A DNA stretch of 64,000 nucleotides, from NCBI RefSeq assembly GCF_035083965.1, contig NC_089727.1:15452769-15516768 (forward strand), in the 5' to 3' direction. The notes beneath the pieces were generated by a model. The model was given only the letters and a program-made list of their open reading frames with translations. It searched no databases and was not told the origin of the DNA. The translations under genes were made by a program, and so were the position numbers. The stretch is from Branchiostoma lanceolatum. Lineage: Eukaryota; Chordata; Leptocardii; Amphioxiformes; Branchiostomatidae. Shown piece by piece: positions 12,770 through 25,269 of this stretch. Each line of letters opens with the position of its first letter. Position 1 is the first letter of the stretch.

Positions 12770-14330
12770 TTCCTAAAAACTAATTACGTCAGACAGACAC
12801 GCAGTTTTGGACGTGTCTCCTGACGCTTAATGTGAAACACTACAAGTGAAACTAACTCAATTCAGTTCTCATCTATTCTTAGTCTAACTATTGTAACGTT
12901 GGGGCAATAGCCGTCTCTATCCTTCTCGATTTTCTGGTTTTCTGGTTTCTAATCATCCTCACATCTATTCCGTTACCTCTTCCTTCCTCCCGGTTGTATG
13001 ATACCCTTGTATGATAGTTTTAGCTGGTCCCAATGCAATCCATAGTCATAGATAATGTGTCATCGACAGTTTTCAGTGCTTCCTAAACTCAATACAATGA
13101 TAGCAGTTTTTGGTCTAGCCTCCTGTACGTCTGGACTGTTATTAGCCTGCGTTTACACAATCTCTCGCTGGGCGGGGGCGGTAATTGTCGGGCCGGCCGC
13201 TAGGAGCGCGATTTAGACAGGCAAGTCTGTGATCATTACCTTCGCCGAGAATGTTATGTTTTTTTTTACTTTTGGTTAGCGTTTGTATGTGTGTATGTAA
13301 ATGACCAGCATAATCAAGAAGACTTTGGACAACTTCTGTCATTTGGTAGAAAAGATGATCAACTGGTATGATTTATAATCAATGAGAGATACTCATGATA
13401 CGTCAGTCAAAAATCATTTGGCGAAGGTATGAGGTCGTGGAACTCTAGTTTGACTTTGTTTTTGATAATGGGGCGATTTAGAATTAAGAATGACAATATT
13501 TCACGGACGAGACCATTGGATATAAGGTTATAGTGTACATGTCTTGTGAGTTGTAACGTTCTGAAGAACTACCACATCTAAATTTCATTCATATTTGTCA
13601 AACAAGAGGTCGTTAAATAAATAAAATGGTGGTTCTCTCTCTTTATTGTGCTCACAACATGTGATACAAAGTGATACAAGTTAACAACACGTGGTAAAAA
13701 GACTGATGCAAATGAACATGTGATACAAACATTTTTAAAAGCTCACCATCTTTCCTTCTCTATAGATCCTATAACGTTAGATAAATTGATCTGAATGAAT
13801 TGTCAGTCAGCACTGCCAAAAGCACATTTTCTTCAAAAGGCCAGATTCATATGCACACAGAAATATGCATAATTTCGACTTGGTGTCGACTAACTTATTA
13901 CTTTAATCTGAGATTGTCTAACTGTATAGACCTGTAAATGAACACAATTTTACTGGGTGGGTGGCTATTCTATATTTCCCTTTAATAGTTGTCTCTTTTT
14001 CATTTCGAGACAACAAAGAAACATTATCCTATACACGGTTTTAAACAAATTTTCATCTATATGCAGATTATCAGAATTCAGAATGTAATGCCCTTTTGAG
14101 GTTCTCATACGCATTATATTGAAGGTTATTAATTAAACACTCAGGCGTTTCCGAGTAGAAAATTTTCCTTGCAAGATTGTTATATAACGTTCGATGATAA
14201 ACACGCATATTCAAACAGAGGCACACACACACAAACCAAACAGATCTGTCTGTATCTGTATCTACAGACAATAAAGACTTCTTGGCTAAAACATTCTTGC
14301 TGTAAGCTGTCCAAAAGTTCATTTCCCTTC
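12770..14330. other. No supported exon; 3' flank of the CUB/LDLa gene
   Basis: On the minus strand this lies downstream of the stop at 14363. An AATAAA on the minus strand at about 13640 could serve as a polyadenylation signal. The minus frame 14071-14400 overlaps the last exon but is in another frame. Confidence 0.45.
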
Positions 14331-14362
14331 TAACAGTGTTCGTAGAACTTGTCACAGTCCTA

Positions 14363-16349
14363 TTACGGGACGCTATTTGTAGATCCAACCTCGCCACCAC
14401 GTTTCAGCACGAAGACGTCGACGAAATTGTTGTGACCTGGCGACCAAAATATGAAGGAAGAAAACTTTAGGAAACAAACAAATTACAATTTCACTTAAGC
14501 CTCTTACAGAAAATAGACCACTGACCACGATGAAGCCAAAAGGTCAGACAGGTGCGACAAGAGCTGGAAATGACCTGATCAAGGCCTTTTTTTAAGACAG
14601 TTTGCAGAATACAGGAGCAAACGGTGACTGAGACATCAAACTCGAGTTAATGCACCGAAAAATTCTGTAGTTCTGACCTTCGGCGTCCTTTCTTGGTTTC
14701 TGTCGTTTGCAAAGCCACACACACCCAACTGTTGCCATGACGACCACTGCTAGCCCCACCACAACGGAAGCTACAACTTCAATCCAGATGTTGAGAGCAC
14801 CTGCAGTATTGTGACAAGAGTTCCACGACCTCATATCTCCATGAACAATTCTATTCATGCAAATGACTTACATATTTGCATAATATATGCTTGGTCAAAA
14901 ACACCTTTATCTAGCTTACACATGTTGCAATATTGACAGTCCTATAATTTTCCAATTAGATGAATTATGGTGTTTTTTGCATTGATTATGCAAATTAGGA
15001 ATTCCTTGGCATATTTGGTATCTGTTGATGCTCCACTACATATGTTACATGTAGTTGAGTCTGATAATGAAAAACACTGCAAATATAGATTTTCCTTATT
15101 AGCTATGCAAATTAAGTCATAATTAGCATAATTTGCACTACATTATGTATATCTCTGTCTAAGCTTCCTGCATACTAAGTATCCTATTGACAGTCCTATA
15201 ATTTTCCAATTAGATGAGATATGGTGTTTTGCATTAATTATGCAAATTAGGAATTTCTTTGTATAATTGGTATCTGTTGATGATCCACTTTCCATAAACT
15301 GCATACGTTACATGTATTTGAGTCTGATAATGTAAAACACTGCAAATATAGATTTTCCTCATTAGCTATACAAATTAAGTCCCAATTAGCATAATTTGCA
15401 CTACATTATGTATATCTCTATCTAAGCTACCTGCATACTAAATATCATGGAAATCCGTTGTTCCTTTGTTCAGTTATTCTCCTTAGAAGATTTTCACAAA
15501 AACGCCCCTGCAGTTCCAAAGGAAGCTAGGGGGCCCAAACCTACACCACTTCTTTATTACATCGGAAGCTATCTGCCACCCAAAAATCAAGACCACAGCA
15601 CGTCCAGGTCAAAAGATACAAAAATTGAAGTTCTGCTGCAGTACCAAGGTCACATGCCAGGGGGCCCAAAATCGACCTTGAACTTCGGCTTTACGACACC
15701 TGCCCACATACCAAATATAATCGTAATCCATCAAGAGGTTCTTGAGTTATGCTGACTAGAGTAGTGCGGAAAAACAAACAGACAGACAAACAGACAAACA
15801 AACAAACAGACAGACCCACCCAAAACAATATGTCCATTTTTCATGGAGATAACAATGTCTGTTTTTGTATAGACAGACATCTCATACTGACGGCCCGAGA
15901 TGTATATGGCGTCATAAGGCCTGGTCATTTGCTACACCCAAAATGATTCTATGAGGTGGTTAGAGCAAATGACCATGCCTTATGATACCATATGCACGGC
16001 ACAGACATGGAGGTGGAGTTACAGTGCAGGTCTCCCCACGATTCTACAAATGCAGAAGCATTGATACGTTATAATTAGGAGCAAAGCATAAGATTTGTCA
16101 TAGATCTCAAAAATAAAATTGAGTTTCACGACCTCATACCTTCACCAAATGATGTTAACTTGTCGTATTTTAATAGTTTGTCATTGATTATACTTATAAG
16201 TAAGGTCTTCAATTTGATAAATCATTTTAGTTAATGATCTTCTACCCTTCCAAAGAGTGAAAGTGTTGAAAATAATTTCTTCCTTTTCGTATCACATACC
16301 AACATATAAAAAATATCATAAAAAGTCGATCCCGGGTTATGCTGTCTAC

Positions 16350-16431
<82 letters not shown>

Positions 16432-19400
16432 ACACACACACTCATATATATATATTTATACAGAAACACAGAAACAAACATTCAAAATTATACCCTTCGA
16501 AGGTAATTAAAGAGAGATGTCAGCCCTATAGCCTCGGTATCCCGTATGCCACGCACCGCCCCGCCCCCCCCCCCCCCGTGTGATATTCCAGTCTTAAATA
16601 GTGGCACGAACCATGAGATGTTTGATAAAAATCGTTAGAGTAACATACCGGTGTTCTTGAGCGATGCATTCGCTCTAAGGCCACGCGACAAACACTCTTC
16701 ATTCTCGTCTTCCCAGTCGATGCAATCCTTGGTCAGGTTACATTTCTTTGACTGGTGGATGCAGATGTCGCCACAGGAGATCAGGCTAGGTAGGCACTCC
16801 GCTGACCACTCTATGTTAAATCCCTTGCCGACAACGGACGCGTCAGACCTGACAAATGTCACGAGAAAGTGATATAATTCTCGAGAATGAACGACGAGCA
16901 TCAACGGTCACCCAAACATGAAGCAAACCATTGCTAACAAGAAACTTAATTGCTGGACAATTTTTGGTGATAAAACGTATAACAACTTGTACAAAAATTA
17001 TAGGCCCTTTAATATCTGCTGTAAAAAAGACGTGGTAGTACAGTAAAGGTTGATACTGCATAAATGTATAGTACAGTAAAGGTTGATACTGCATAAATGT
17101 ACATTCTTGAGTGGAATATCACATCAAACAAAAAGTTGTGTCAAAAACCTCATTTCCTTACAATCCTTTCACCGCTGCACACTCAGATACTTATAACATT
17201 GGGATGCATTTTGTTTGTAACAGGTGTAGATCTACCTTAAGGAGGTAAAAAGGGACGTACATACGACATGTCACCACACTGACCTGAAGATGAGGAAAAC
17301 ATTGTTCTCTGAACTTGTCACCGAGGGGGGGAGCCTGTGACCGCAGACCATGGCCAAGGAGGCGGCGGTGCTTTTCGCTCCGTCATGAATCTAGTAAGCC
17401 CACAGACCCAGTTACACAATGTTATTAGAATGTTGGAACATATTAAAACCAATGGTGAATCTTGGCCGCAACAACGCTTTCAATGTTAGACATTTTTCTA
17501 ACCTGTTGGAACATCTCCGATTATTTTAAAGGTTTTGAAAACGTTAGAACAAAAAGAAACAATCCCCCACACGGTAATGTGGAATAGAACTCCAGTACTG
17601 AAATCAAGGGTTACACCAAGGACTTACACAAATCCAATTTTGGTCCATTGACAGTCGCTCATCTAGTTTATGGTGTTTTCGTTCAGCATACTGATTTAAA
17701 AAGCGTTAAACACACCACAGTACACCTGGTACACCAAGGTACACAAAGGGGCCTGATACACCAAGGTGCCTGAGTACCAAGGTGCCTGGTACACCAAGGG
17801 GCCTGAAATATGAAATCAAGTTCTGGTACATGGCCTTGGAGGCAACCCTGACAAATCCAAATACATTGAAGACACAGTTACAGTTGTTTATTTCATCATC
17901 TCCATAAAAACGATTCTTTCCTCCACCATCTCGAATAATTCCTACTGTTGGTTCTTGCCTATTTCTTAAGCCCTTATTTGTCTCACCCGGAGGTAGTCGT
18001 AGCTACACGCCCCATGGTCCTCTATGTCCAACGCTTTGAAGACTATGACGATCCGTTTCCCTTCGTCGACCATGATCCTCCACCTGGCGGAAACAGTTGG
18101 AAAGGCAGTCAATACAGCATGGGTTAATGTTAGTCCAACGGTTCCAGCTACATGTTTCGGGAGTGGGGTTCGAGGGGAATGGGGTTAGCAAGGGTGTTTT
18201 CGAGATAAGTCTACGTTGAATTCAATATTTAGAAACTGAACAAAGCTATCAATGGATAGGTTTAATCTTTATCTTGCGAAAATGTCGAAGTGAAAGCCCC
18301 TGTCATACAAAGCTGACCATGGCTGACCACTCCCAACCTTCCCAAGACTAGTGTGCTGTAGTTTGGGGGTCGGTTGGGAGAGAGGTCGGTAGCAGTTGTC
18401 TGTTGGTCGACTGCGCAAGTCGAATGTTTCAAAATAGTTAGAACATTCGAGGGTGGTTGATAGTGGACGAATGATCTGAAATAGACTGGTAACTGGTTGA
18501 TAGCTATTTGCGAGTAAGTCAGCCGTGGTAGGGGCGTTGTCGGGAGAAAGTCGTGTACCGGTTGTGAACTGGTCGTGACGTGGTCTCTTCGAGAGATAAG
18601 AGTGGCCAAGAACAAGGCTGGTTGCTTTCCACCTACCGCCACCTTGGTTGGGTACCTGGTGGGAAGCAAGGCCGGGGGAAGGCCCTGAATGTGTGACAGG
18701 GGCTTTACGTACAGAGTCGTCAGAATGCTGTGATAGCAGCAATGGTAGCATCCCCTGGAAACATAGCTATGACTGTCAAATGTTGTTTACTCACGCACAG
18801 TTTGAATTTTTTGGGTACATGTTGGGGTAGTTAGGGCTCGATATGTTGCCAGATAAGCCCTGCACGCCCATGTAACGCCCGCCCTCTCGTTCGCATGATG
18901 TATTGGAGATCAAGCCAGGTAGGTCCTCCGCTGACCACTCTATGTCAAAACCCTCGCCACCAACGGAATAGTCGGACCTGACAAATGTCACGAGAAAGTG
19001 AATGAATTCTCGAGAATGTGTTTGTGGATTGACGAGAATTAACGGTCACCCAAACATGAAGCATATCACTGCTGACAAGAAACTTAATTGCTGGATAAAT
19101 ATTTTTGATAAAACGTATGGCAACTTGTACAACAATTCTAGGCCCTTCAATATCTGCTGTACAAAAGACGTGGTAGTACAGTAAAGGTTGATACTGCATA
19201 AATGTGCATTATTGAGAGGAATATCACATCAAACAAAAAAGTCGTGTCAAAAACCTCATTTCCTTACAAATCTTTCACCGCTGCACACTAAGATACTTAT
19301 AACATTGGGATACATTTTGTTTTCAACAGGTGTAGATCTACCTTAAACCCCAGTCTCACTGGATCCGCAGCATGCTGGTGGCGTAGTGACCGATAGAATT

Positions 19401-21669
19401 GACAAAGCACTCAACGAATTTCATCAACAAAAAACGAATCTTTTTAAGTTGATGAATGTTAGACATCCAGATAATAAGATACGCCAAAAATAGTTACTAT
19501 TTTTTAGTAGCTATTTTGGCGAATCTTTCTAAGCTTTGCGTGTTTTGATGTCTTTTGGGCCATACTCGGACGTTTTGAATGATATTCCCATTATAAAGTC
19601 AAGGGTAACACAAATCCAGTTTAGGACACAACGACGCCGCCAGCGTACCGCGGTCCAGTGAGATGAGGGCTTTAAGAGTTTAAAAGGGACGTACACGCGA
19701 CATGTCACCACACTGACCTGAAGATGATGAGAACATTGTTCCCTGAACTTGTCACCGAGGGGGGGAGCGTGTGACCGCAGACCTTGGCCAAGGAAGCGGC
19801 GGTGGTTCCCGCTCCGTCACGAATCTAGTAAGCCCATCGACCCAGTTACACAATATTATTAGATTGCTGGAACATGTTTTAACACTTTGTTGCAACATAG
19901 ATTCACCATTTGTTTAAAACAAACAAATGATGAATCTATGTTGTAACAACTTGTTCAACGTTAGAATTTTTCTAACCTGTTGGAACACGGTAGAAAATAT
20001 TTACAACATCAAATAAATGTTAGAAATTGTTCTAAACAGTTACTTATCTCAGATTATTTTAAAGGTTTTGAAAACGTTAGAACAAAAGGCAACAATCTCC
20101 CACACGGTAATGTGGAATGAAATTGACTCTATCTTGCAGGATATTCCAATACTGAAATCAAGGGTTACACCAAGTACGTCATTGGTTACACAAATCTAAT
20201 TTTGGTCCATTTACAGTCACTCATCTAGTTTATTAAGTATGGTGTTATCATTCGGCATACTAATTTAAAAAGCGTTAAACACAACACAGTACGTCTGGTA
20301 CACTAAGGGGCCTGAAATGTGATATCAAGTTCTGGTACATGGTACTGACAAATCCAAATACACTGAAGACACAGTTAATGTTTTTTTATGTCATCATCTC
20401 CATGAAAACGATTCTTTCCTCCACCATCTCGAATAATTCCTACTGTTGGTTCTTGCCTATTTCTTAAGCCTTTATTTGTCTCACCCGGAGGTAGTCGTAG
20501 CTACACTGCCCGTGGTCCTCTATGTCCAACGCTTTGAAGACTATAACGATCCGTTGCCCTTCATCGACCATGATCCTCCACCTGGCGGAAACAGTTGGAA
20601 AGGCAGTCAATGCGTCATCGGTTAATGTTAGTCCAACGGTTCCAGCTATAACTTCTTATCGACCAGAGGGTTTGTCCATTTTGTCCAGAGGTAGTTGAAG
20701 ACGAATATCACTTTTTGATTGTATGTCGCAAATATTTTGATATACGTAATTCACTATACTCAATGCTATCGTCGGATTTACCAGAATTTATCTGAATGGA
20801 CTTGAATAGCAAATTTAAGTACATAATGACATGTGACAACCCATGCATGGTACACCTTGGGAAATATATCAAAGAATGTCTAGACGTTAGAAACTCCCCC
20901 AATGATTGTAAAATACCATTGTCATCCCATACTACTACACCATATTGTATAAGATAGACTGATTAGCATTATAGAATGTTATCTATTTACCAGTGAATGC
21001 CATACTTTGTACCTTGTACAATTGTTGTGCAATAAAGTTATGTTATGTTTCGGGAGTGGGGTTCGAGGGGAGTGGGGTTAGCAAGGGTAGCAGGTCGGTA
21101 GCAGTTGTCTGTTGGTCGACTGCGCAAGCCGAATGTTTCAAAATATTCAGAACATTCGAGGGTGGTTGATAGTGGACGAATGATCTGAAATAGACTGGTA
21201 ACTGGTTGATAACTATTTTGGGGTAAGTCAGCAGTGGTAGGGGCGTTGTCGGGAGAAAGTCGTGTACCGGTTGTGAAATGGTCGTGGCGTGGTCGCCTCA
21301 AGGAGTGGCCGAGAACAAGGCTGGTTGCTTCCCACCTACCGCCGCCTTGGTTAGGTAACTGGTGGGGGGGGGGGGGGAGCCCGGGGGGAGGCCTGAATGT
21401 GTGACAGGGGCTTTACGTACAGAGTCGCTAGAAAGCTGTGATAGCAGCAATGGCAGCATCCCATGGAACAGTAGCTATGACGGTCGAATGTTGTTTACTC
21501 ACGCGCAGTTAATATTTCCTGGGTACATGTTGGGGTAATTAGGGCTCGATATGTTGCCAGATAAGCCCTGCACGCCCATGTAGCTCCCGTCCACTCGTCC
21601 TCGTCCGCATGCTGTACGACAATGGTAGATAAATGTATATATATATATATAAATATCTATCTATCTATC

Positions 21670-21755
<86 letters not shown>

Positions 21756-24700
21756 CAAAGAGAGAGAGACAGAGAGAGAGAGAGATGGATAGATATGATA
21801 CACTTAAGAAAAAATAACGACAACAAACGGCTATGCATATCACTCAGTACTAAGATATGAGAGATGAACATATGACCTTGTTCAGTGTTTGCAGTAGGCT
21901 GTCCCTCTGTAGTTGTAAGTAACGAAGGATTGGTAGTCGATCACACGCGTGAACGCCCAGTCCAACAGCCAACGGTGAATACGTAGGTTGAGAAGAACAA
22001 CATATGAAAAAAGAGACAAAAAATGCAAAGTTAGGCAAGGGTAAAATGTGCACGGTACTACGTTTACTTTTCAGCTCCGACTTTCGTACCCCAGGGAAGA
22101 CAAGATAAATCAAACAACTTGATGAAGTCTTTATTCAAGCTAGTAGAGTCAGGCGATTTTCAGACAGCAGTCACTGTCTTTCATCGGTGGAGTTCGAATT
22201 TATCGAGTGACTTTGAATTCAGATTTCACTGATGAAAGACTTTAAACAGTATTCTCTGACCATTGTATGATATCTACTTTTATTCACTCAAAACTGCCAG
22301 AACACCATTCTCAAGAAAAACAGAATATCTCAAACACAAAGCCTTTGCCTAAACAGTTTCACTGGAACGAAAAATCTAATCAGACATTCCTTCATTCTCT
22401 CAGCCAGCCTAATCTTGCCAACAGATTACATGCTGTCTCTTTAAGATGCTGTACTTCTAACAACTTTCAGGAGATTGAAAACTGTGTTTATGAATTTAGC
22501 TCAATCCTTACAGAGGCGGTCAAGGAATCACTGTGCATGAAAATAACTAGGAAACGCCCACAGAACAGACCAACTAATAAGTGGTTGATAAAACTTGTAT
22601 AACAATGAAACGTGAAATAAAAGATTTAGCTTATTTAACGTTAACGTTGGGTAACCTAAATTCGGGATTTTTCCGATAATGGTTGACTGAAATCAATCTA
22701 GCAGAACAATAAACCATCCTTTTTTTCTATTATTCTGTCAGTATCATGTACTATCTTTGCACTAATCATATATATGGTAGATTTTGTCTATAGTCGTGCT
22801 GACACCATAATATTTCAACTTGAAACTACCGTCCGCCGCAAGCACAATTACGGTGCTGTCGGACAGGGGGGCACATTAATTCGGGAGAGAAGATTCGTCT
22901 TGAATATCTTACCGCTAATCACATTTTATACAGCAGCTATTCGTTCCATCCTTGGCTTGAGGAGAGTGCTATGGATATAGACGTGTCCAAGTAAAAAAAA
23001 TACACGAAAAAACGGCCGTACCGCACACATCAGGCCTACGGGAACAACCCGTGTGTTGAGTCGGTAGTTATAGAACGTCAAAGTCGACATTCACCGTCAT
23101 GGCAACGTGTACATTATTCATGGCAAGTTAGCCGGATGTCGTAGCATTGATAATACTACTATGTCCATGCATGCCTTGTTGTGTTAGGAGCAAACTTTGA
23201 GGAAAATATGCTCCTCAGTCCACAATCACACGCAACATTTAGACAAAAACGTGTTCCTCACAAACCTTTGTCGTCTGCTTGACAACAGGATTCTGGGTAA
23301 TGATATGGCGGCGGGAAAATACACGTGCCGTAGGTTGTAGCAACAAAGAGGGGTTTTGATGATTGATCACACTTAGAGTCCAATTGCAGGTCAGCAATTT
23401 TAAGAAAATAAGTTGTCTTGTAAATGATTGTGTTTAGCAGTAAGAGGATGTGACATTTGTCTTATAAACCAGCCGACAACGATGTAGTGTGAGTCTCCCA
23501 CGAAGCCCTCAGACTGTTCCAATAAGGGACGGAGAGTTTTTGTCCTCGTCGCCTTCTAATGCATGCTTATCGAAGCTTTTCAGACAGTGTTCTGAATACG
23601 TTAGTCTGTCAAGTTTGCATTTCTAGCGGTATTACTGATGTTGCATCTAGCACATATCCCTAAATACCCCGTTTTCGAAAAATCCCGAATTTAAGTACCC
23701 CACGAATTTATGTTACCCAACGTTACTTCATAAAAATCCATCAAAGTCAGATGTAAGAGGCAGTTTCGTCAGACGGAAAAAAATATAGAAAACTGTTAAA
23801 AAGGAAGAAACGCGAGTATCATCAACAGATTATGAACCAACTCTCCACTCTCAGGGATAAGAATCCAAGTGCCTTTTGGGATTTGATAGAAATTAAAACC
23901 AGAGAAGCCAAAAGAAAATAATCAAATCTCAGGCGAAGATTGGTTAAAACACTTTGCTAAAATTGATAAATTATCAGACACAATCAATGACCCCGAAACT
24001 AATCCTTCAACTACTGTATATGGAATACTCAAAATTACTTCCCACCACCTCTCTCTCTTTCTCTATATTTTAGACTCTATAATTACAGCAGACGAACTAG
24101 ACAGAGCTATTTCGAACCTAAAAAACAACAAGTCAAGCCGCTATGACATGATCAAAAATGAGATGTTTTTAAAATGCATATGCGGCAAATCGATTTTTCG
24201 AAAACCCTTATAATATATGGGTGATATTGCGATTCCAGACAATTATGGGTGTATTTCTATTATAAGTTGCCTAAGAACATTATTCTGCTCCATCCTGAAC
24301 ACACGACTTGTTCATTATGCAGAAGAAAACAGCCTTTTCAAACCACTACAGGCCGACGGATCAGTATCTAATACCAGCTCAAAAAAGAACTTGACATAGC
24401 AATGCCTTCAAGTTACCAACATAGGATTGACGTGTTCAAAAATCCGTATTTCCCATAACTATCGTAGAGTGGAATTCATCATCCGGCTAAGTTCAGTAGG
24501 GACGTTTACGCTGGATAGTTTTAAAGAACACTTACGGCTAGACGTGCGAGAGGTTAGGTGTGACATGTTCAGTGTAATATAACCAGCTGCTGCCGCACGC
24601 CGCCTACGAAGCCTTATCTCCATCAACATATAAACAGATATAAGTATATGCATTCATTCCGATTGAACGAGCTACACAAAAATCTCGAATCCTTTTTTGT

Positions 24701-25172
24701 TTTGCAATACACGCATTTTTTTACAAAAGCCTGTCGAGAAATTTTCATTCCCAAGTAGTATCCCAAGGCGTAGAACATTCTTACTCGAGTTCACTTTTAA
24801 ATAGATTGCTATCAAGCTTTGTCTTTGGCCGGAATTCGTCCAACCCTCTAGCCTGGATGCCAGACCCCCAATCTCTAAAGCCCCCCTCTCACTGGAATCG
24901 CGACGCGTTGGCGACCTCGCTGTGTGGGCTTAAAATATAAATATTTTAGAGACTCGGGGTCTGGTATTCAGGGTACCAACCCTCGGGCAATTTTTTGTCG
25001 ATCATGAGTTGATACCGTTTTTCTGCTTGATGATTGTGGGCTTGAGATCAAAATGCTTGAAAAAAACTTCGGCAATAAAAACGATGCCTGGTAAAACGTA
25101 CTCACCTGCCTGAGGACCCAGCACGACGACCACCGCCAAGAAGAGGAAGCCTCCTCCCTGCATGGCAAACAT
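14363..25172 (-). CDS. CUB-CUB-LDLa single-pass membrane protein (NETO-like order), 387 aa
   Basis: Ten exons, high to low: 25106-25172, 21503-21611, 20485-20581, 19718-19824, 18795-18977, 17987-18083, 17284-17390, 16649-16848, 14678-14800 and 14363-14436. All junctions are GT-AG, phases agree, and the total is 1164 nt with stop. Exon 1 encodes a signal peptide (MFAMQGGG then FLFLAVVVVLG). CUB1 is about residues 24-141 (SSPNYPNMYP, CAWRIMV, CSYDYLR, SSGNNV). CUB2 is about 155-270 and nearly identical. LDLa at 274-308 has six cysteines and an acidic DWEDENEEC end. One TM segment (about 331-353) precedes a 34-residue basic-start tail ending NSVP. CUB-CUB-LDLa-TM is the order of neuropilin/tolloid-like (NETO) proteins, which are receptor auxiliary subunits, but NETO tails are longer. 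The near-identity of the two CUBs suggests independent origin of this order. Function is unproven. The last exon is the least certain, though it is in phase. Confidence 0.85.
14815..15870 (+). repeat. Dispersed octamer-rich repeat, copy 2
   Basis: Related to 2200-3450. It starts near TTCCACGACCTCATATCTCC, carries repeated TTATGCAAATTAGG and GCATAATTTGCA motifs, and includes an internal duplication of about 250 bp (14930-15180 against 15185-15430). It has the same 3' module (15440-15760) followed by a CAGACAAA-type microsatellite and TTTTTCATGGAGATAA. It lies in the intron between the TM and LDLa exons. The open frame at 15447-15755 is the repeat module, not a host exon. Confidence 0.65.
15899..15997. 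mobile_element. Short palindromic MITE, GATGTATATGGCGTCATAAG type
   Basis: Imperfect inverted repeat: TGTATATGGCGTCATAAGGC on the left is mirrored by CCATGCCTTATGATACCATA on the right, with an inner CATTTGCT/AGCAAATG pair. The same core (GTATATGGTGTCATAACGCC) builds the larger palindrome at 59621-59793. Confidence 0.6.
16353..16442. repeat. CA microsatellite, about 45 units
   Basis: A nearly pure CA tract with one TA interruption near 16427, followed by a short TA stretch. Frames of poly-Thr-His or Cys-Val across it are artefacts. A poly-C run follows at about 16562-16577. Confidence 0.95.
17700..17810. repeat. Short degenerate tandem repeat in intron
   Basis: Repeated GGTACACCAAGG(T/G)GCCTG-like units of about 17-25 bp lie in the CUB2 intron. 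The counterpart intron near 20285-20310 has only about one unit, so the array expanded in one copy or contracted in the other. Confidence 0.6.
18292..18707. mobile_element. MITE-like element with AAAGCCCCTGTCA termini
   Basis: About 415 bp bounded by AAAGCCCCTGTCATACA and its inverted counterpart TGTGTGACAGGGGCTTTA, within an intron of the CUB gene. It was carried along in the CUB module duplication: a copy missing part of its left end lies at about 21045-21417. The 135- and 160-residue minus frames inside it are element sequence and are not annotated as genes. Confidence 0.6.
19347..19671. mobile_element. TTAA-flanked MITE with in-window empty site
   Basis: A 325-bp element with terminal inverted repeats (ACCCCAGTCTCACTGGATCC left; GGTCCAGTGAGATGAGGGCT right), flanked by TTAA on both sides (19343-19346 and 19672-19675). 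The paralogous intron has a single TTAA at 17237-17240 in otherwise matching flanks, so this insertion followed the CUB duplication. TTAA target duplication is typical of piggyBac-type and some other superfamilies. Related ends occur at 40522-40745, 26205-26255 and about 24880. Confidence 0.8.
21636..21790. repeat. TA/GA compound microsatellite
   Basis: TATATA and CTAT repeats (21636-21709) pass into GA-rich repeats (21710-21785). It lies just upstream on the minus strand of CUB exon 2, whose acceptor is at 21612. The overlapping open frames are low complexity. Confidence 0.95.
22200..24420 (+). pseudogene. LINE relic (endonuclease end, linker, RT start), split by a transposon
   Basis: Part one (about 22245-22602) reads TVFSDHCMIS, the SDH end of an apurinic-type endonuclease, followed by linker sequence. 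Part two (about 23726-24400) reads KKYRKLLKRKKREYHQQ, then NPSAFWDLIEIK, then ELDRAISNLKNNKSS, and then ILNTRLVHYAEENSLFKPLQ. All are recognisable non-LTR reverse transcriptase landmarks in the correct order. Stops and frameshifts make it inactive. It sits in intron 1 of the CUB/LDLa gene, antisense to it. Confidence 0.75.
22644..23723. mobile_element. TA-flanked 1.08-kb non-autonomous DNA transposon, copy 1
   Basis: The ends ACGTTGGGTAAC and GTTACCCAACGT form perfect inverted repeats flanked by TA. Near-terminal CGGGATTTTTCCGA and CGAAAAATCCCGA extend the pairing. It interrupts the LINE relic. A nearly identical copy lies at 48195-49273 and a diverged one at about 62316-63270. No transposase frame is present. 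Confidence 0.85.
24851..24980. mobile_element. TAGCCTGGATGCCAGA element with a nested MITE-like segment
   Basis: TAGCCTGGATGCCAGACCCC is mirrored by GGGGTCTGGTATTCAGGGTA. Between the arms is AAGCCCCCCTCTCACTGG...GTGGGCTT, resembling ends of the TTAA family. It lies within intron 1 of the CUB/LDLa gene. Confidence 0.5.
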
Positions 25173-25269
25173 TGTGTCCGCAGAAACTCTAAGAAGAACC
25201 CTGTGTGACTCGAAGACTCTAGTTAAGCAATGGGGGGCGATACGTATGTCAGCACGTCTCTCCACCGTC

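Noticed and set aside
14071-14400. 109-codon minus frame as the cytoplasmic tail of the CUB/LDLa protein
   Set aside because: It is not in phase with the preceding donor at 14678. The frame entering at 14436 is in phase and stops at 14363.
15447-15755. 102-codon plus frame
   Set aside because: It coincides with the 3' module of a dispersed repeat that also occurs at about 3050-3300 without an intact frame.
16231-16583. Poly-Cys-Val and poly-Thr-His frames, with similar ones at 3263, 43037-43352 and 51693-51996
   Set aside because: Translations of CA/TG microsatellites.
18262-18751. Overlapping minus frames of 135 and 160 codons, with a shorter relative at 21038-21301
   Set aside because: They lie inside an element with inverted ends within an intron, in two frames at once, and have no domain. 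Duplication with the intron explains their recurrence.
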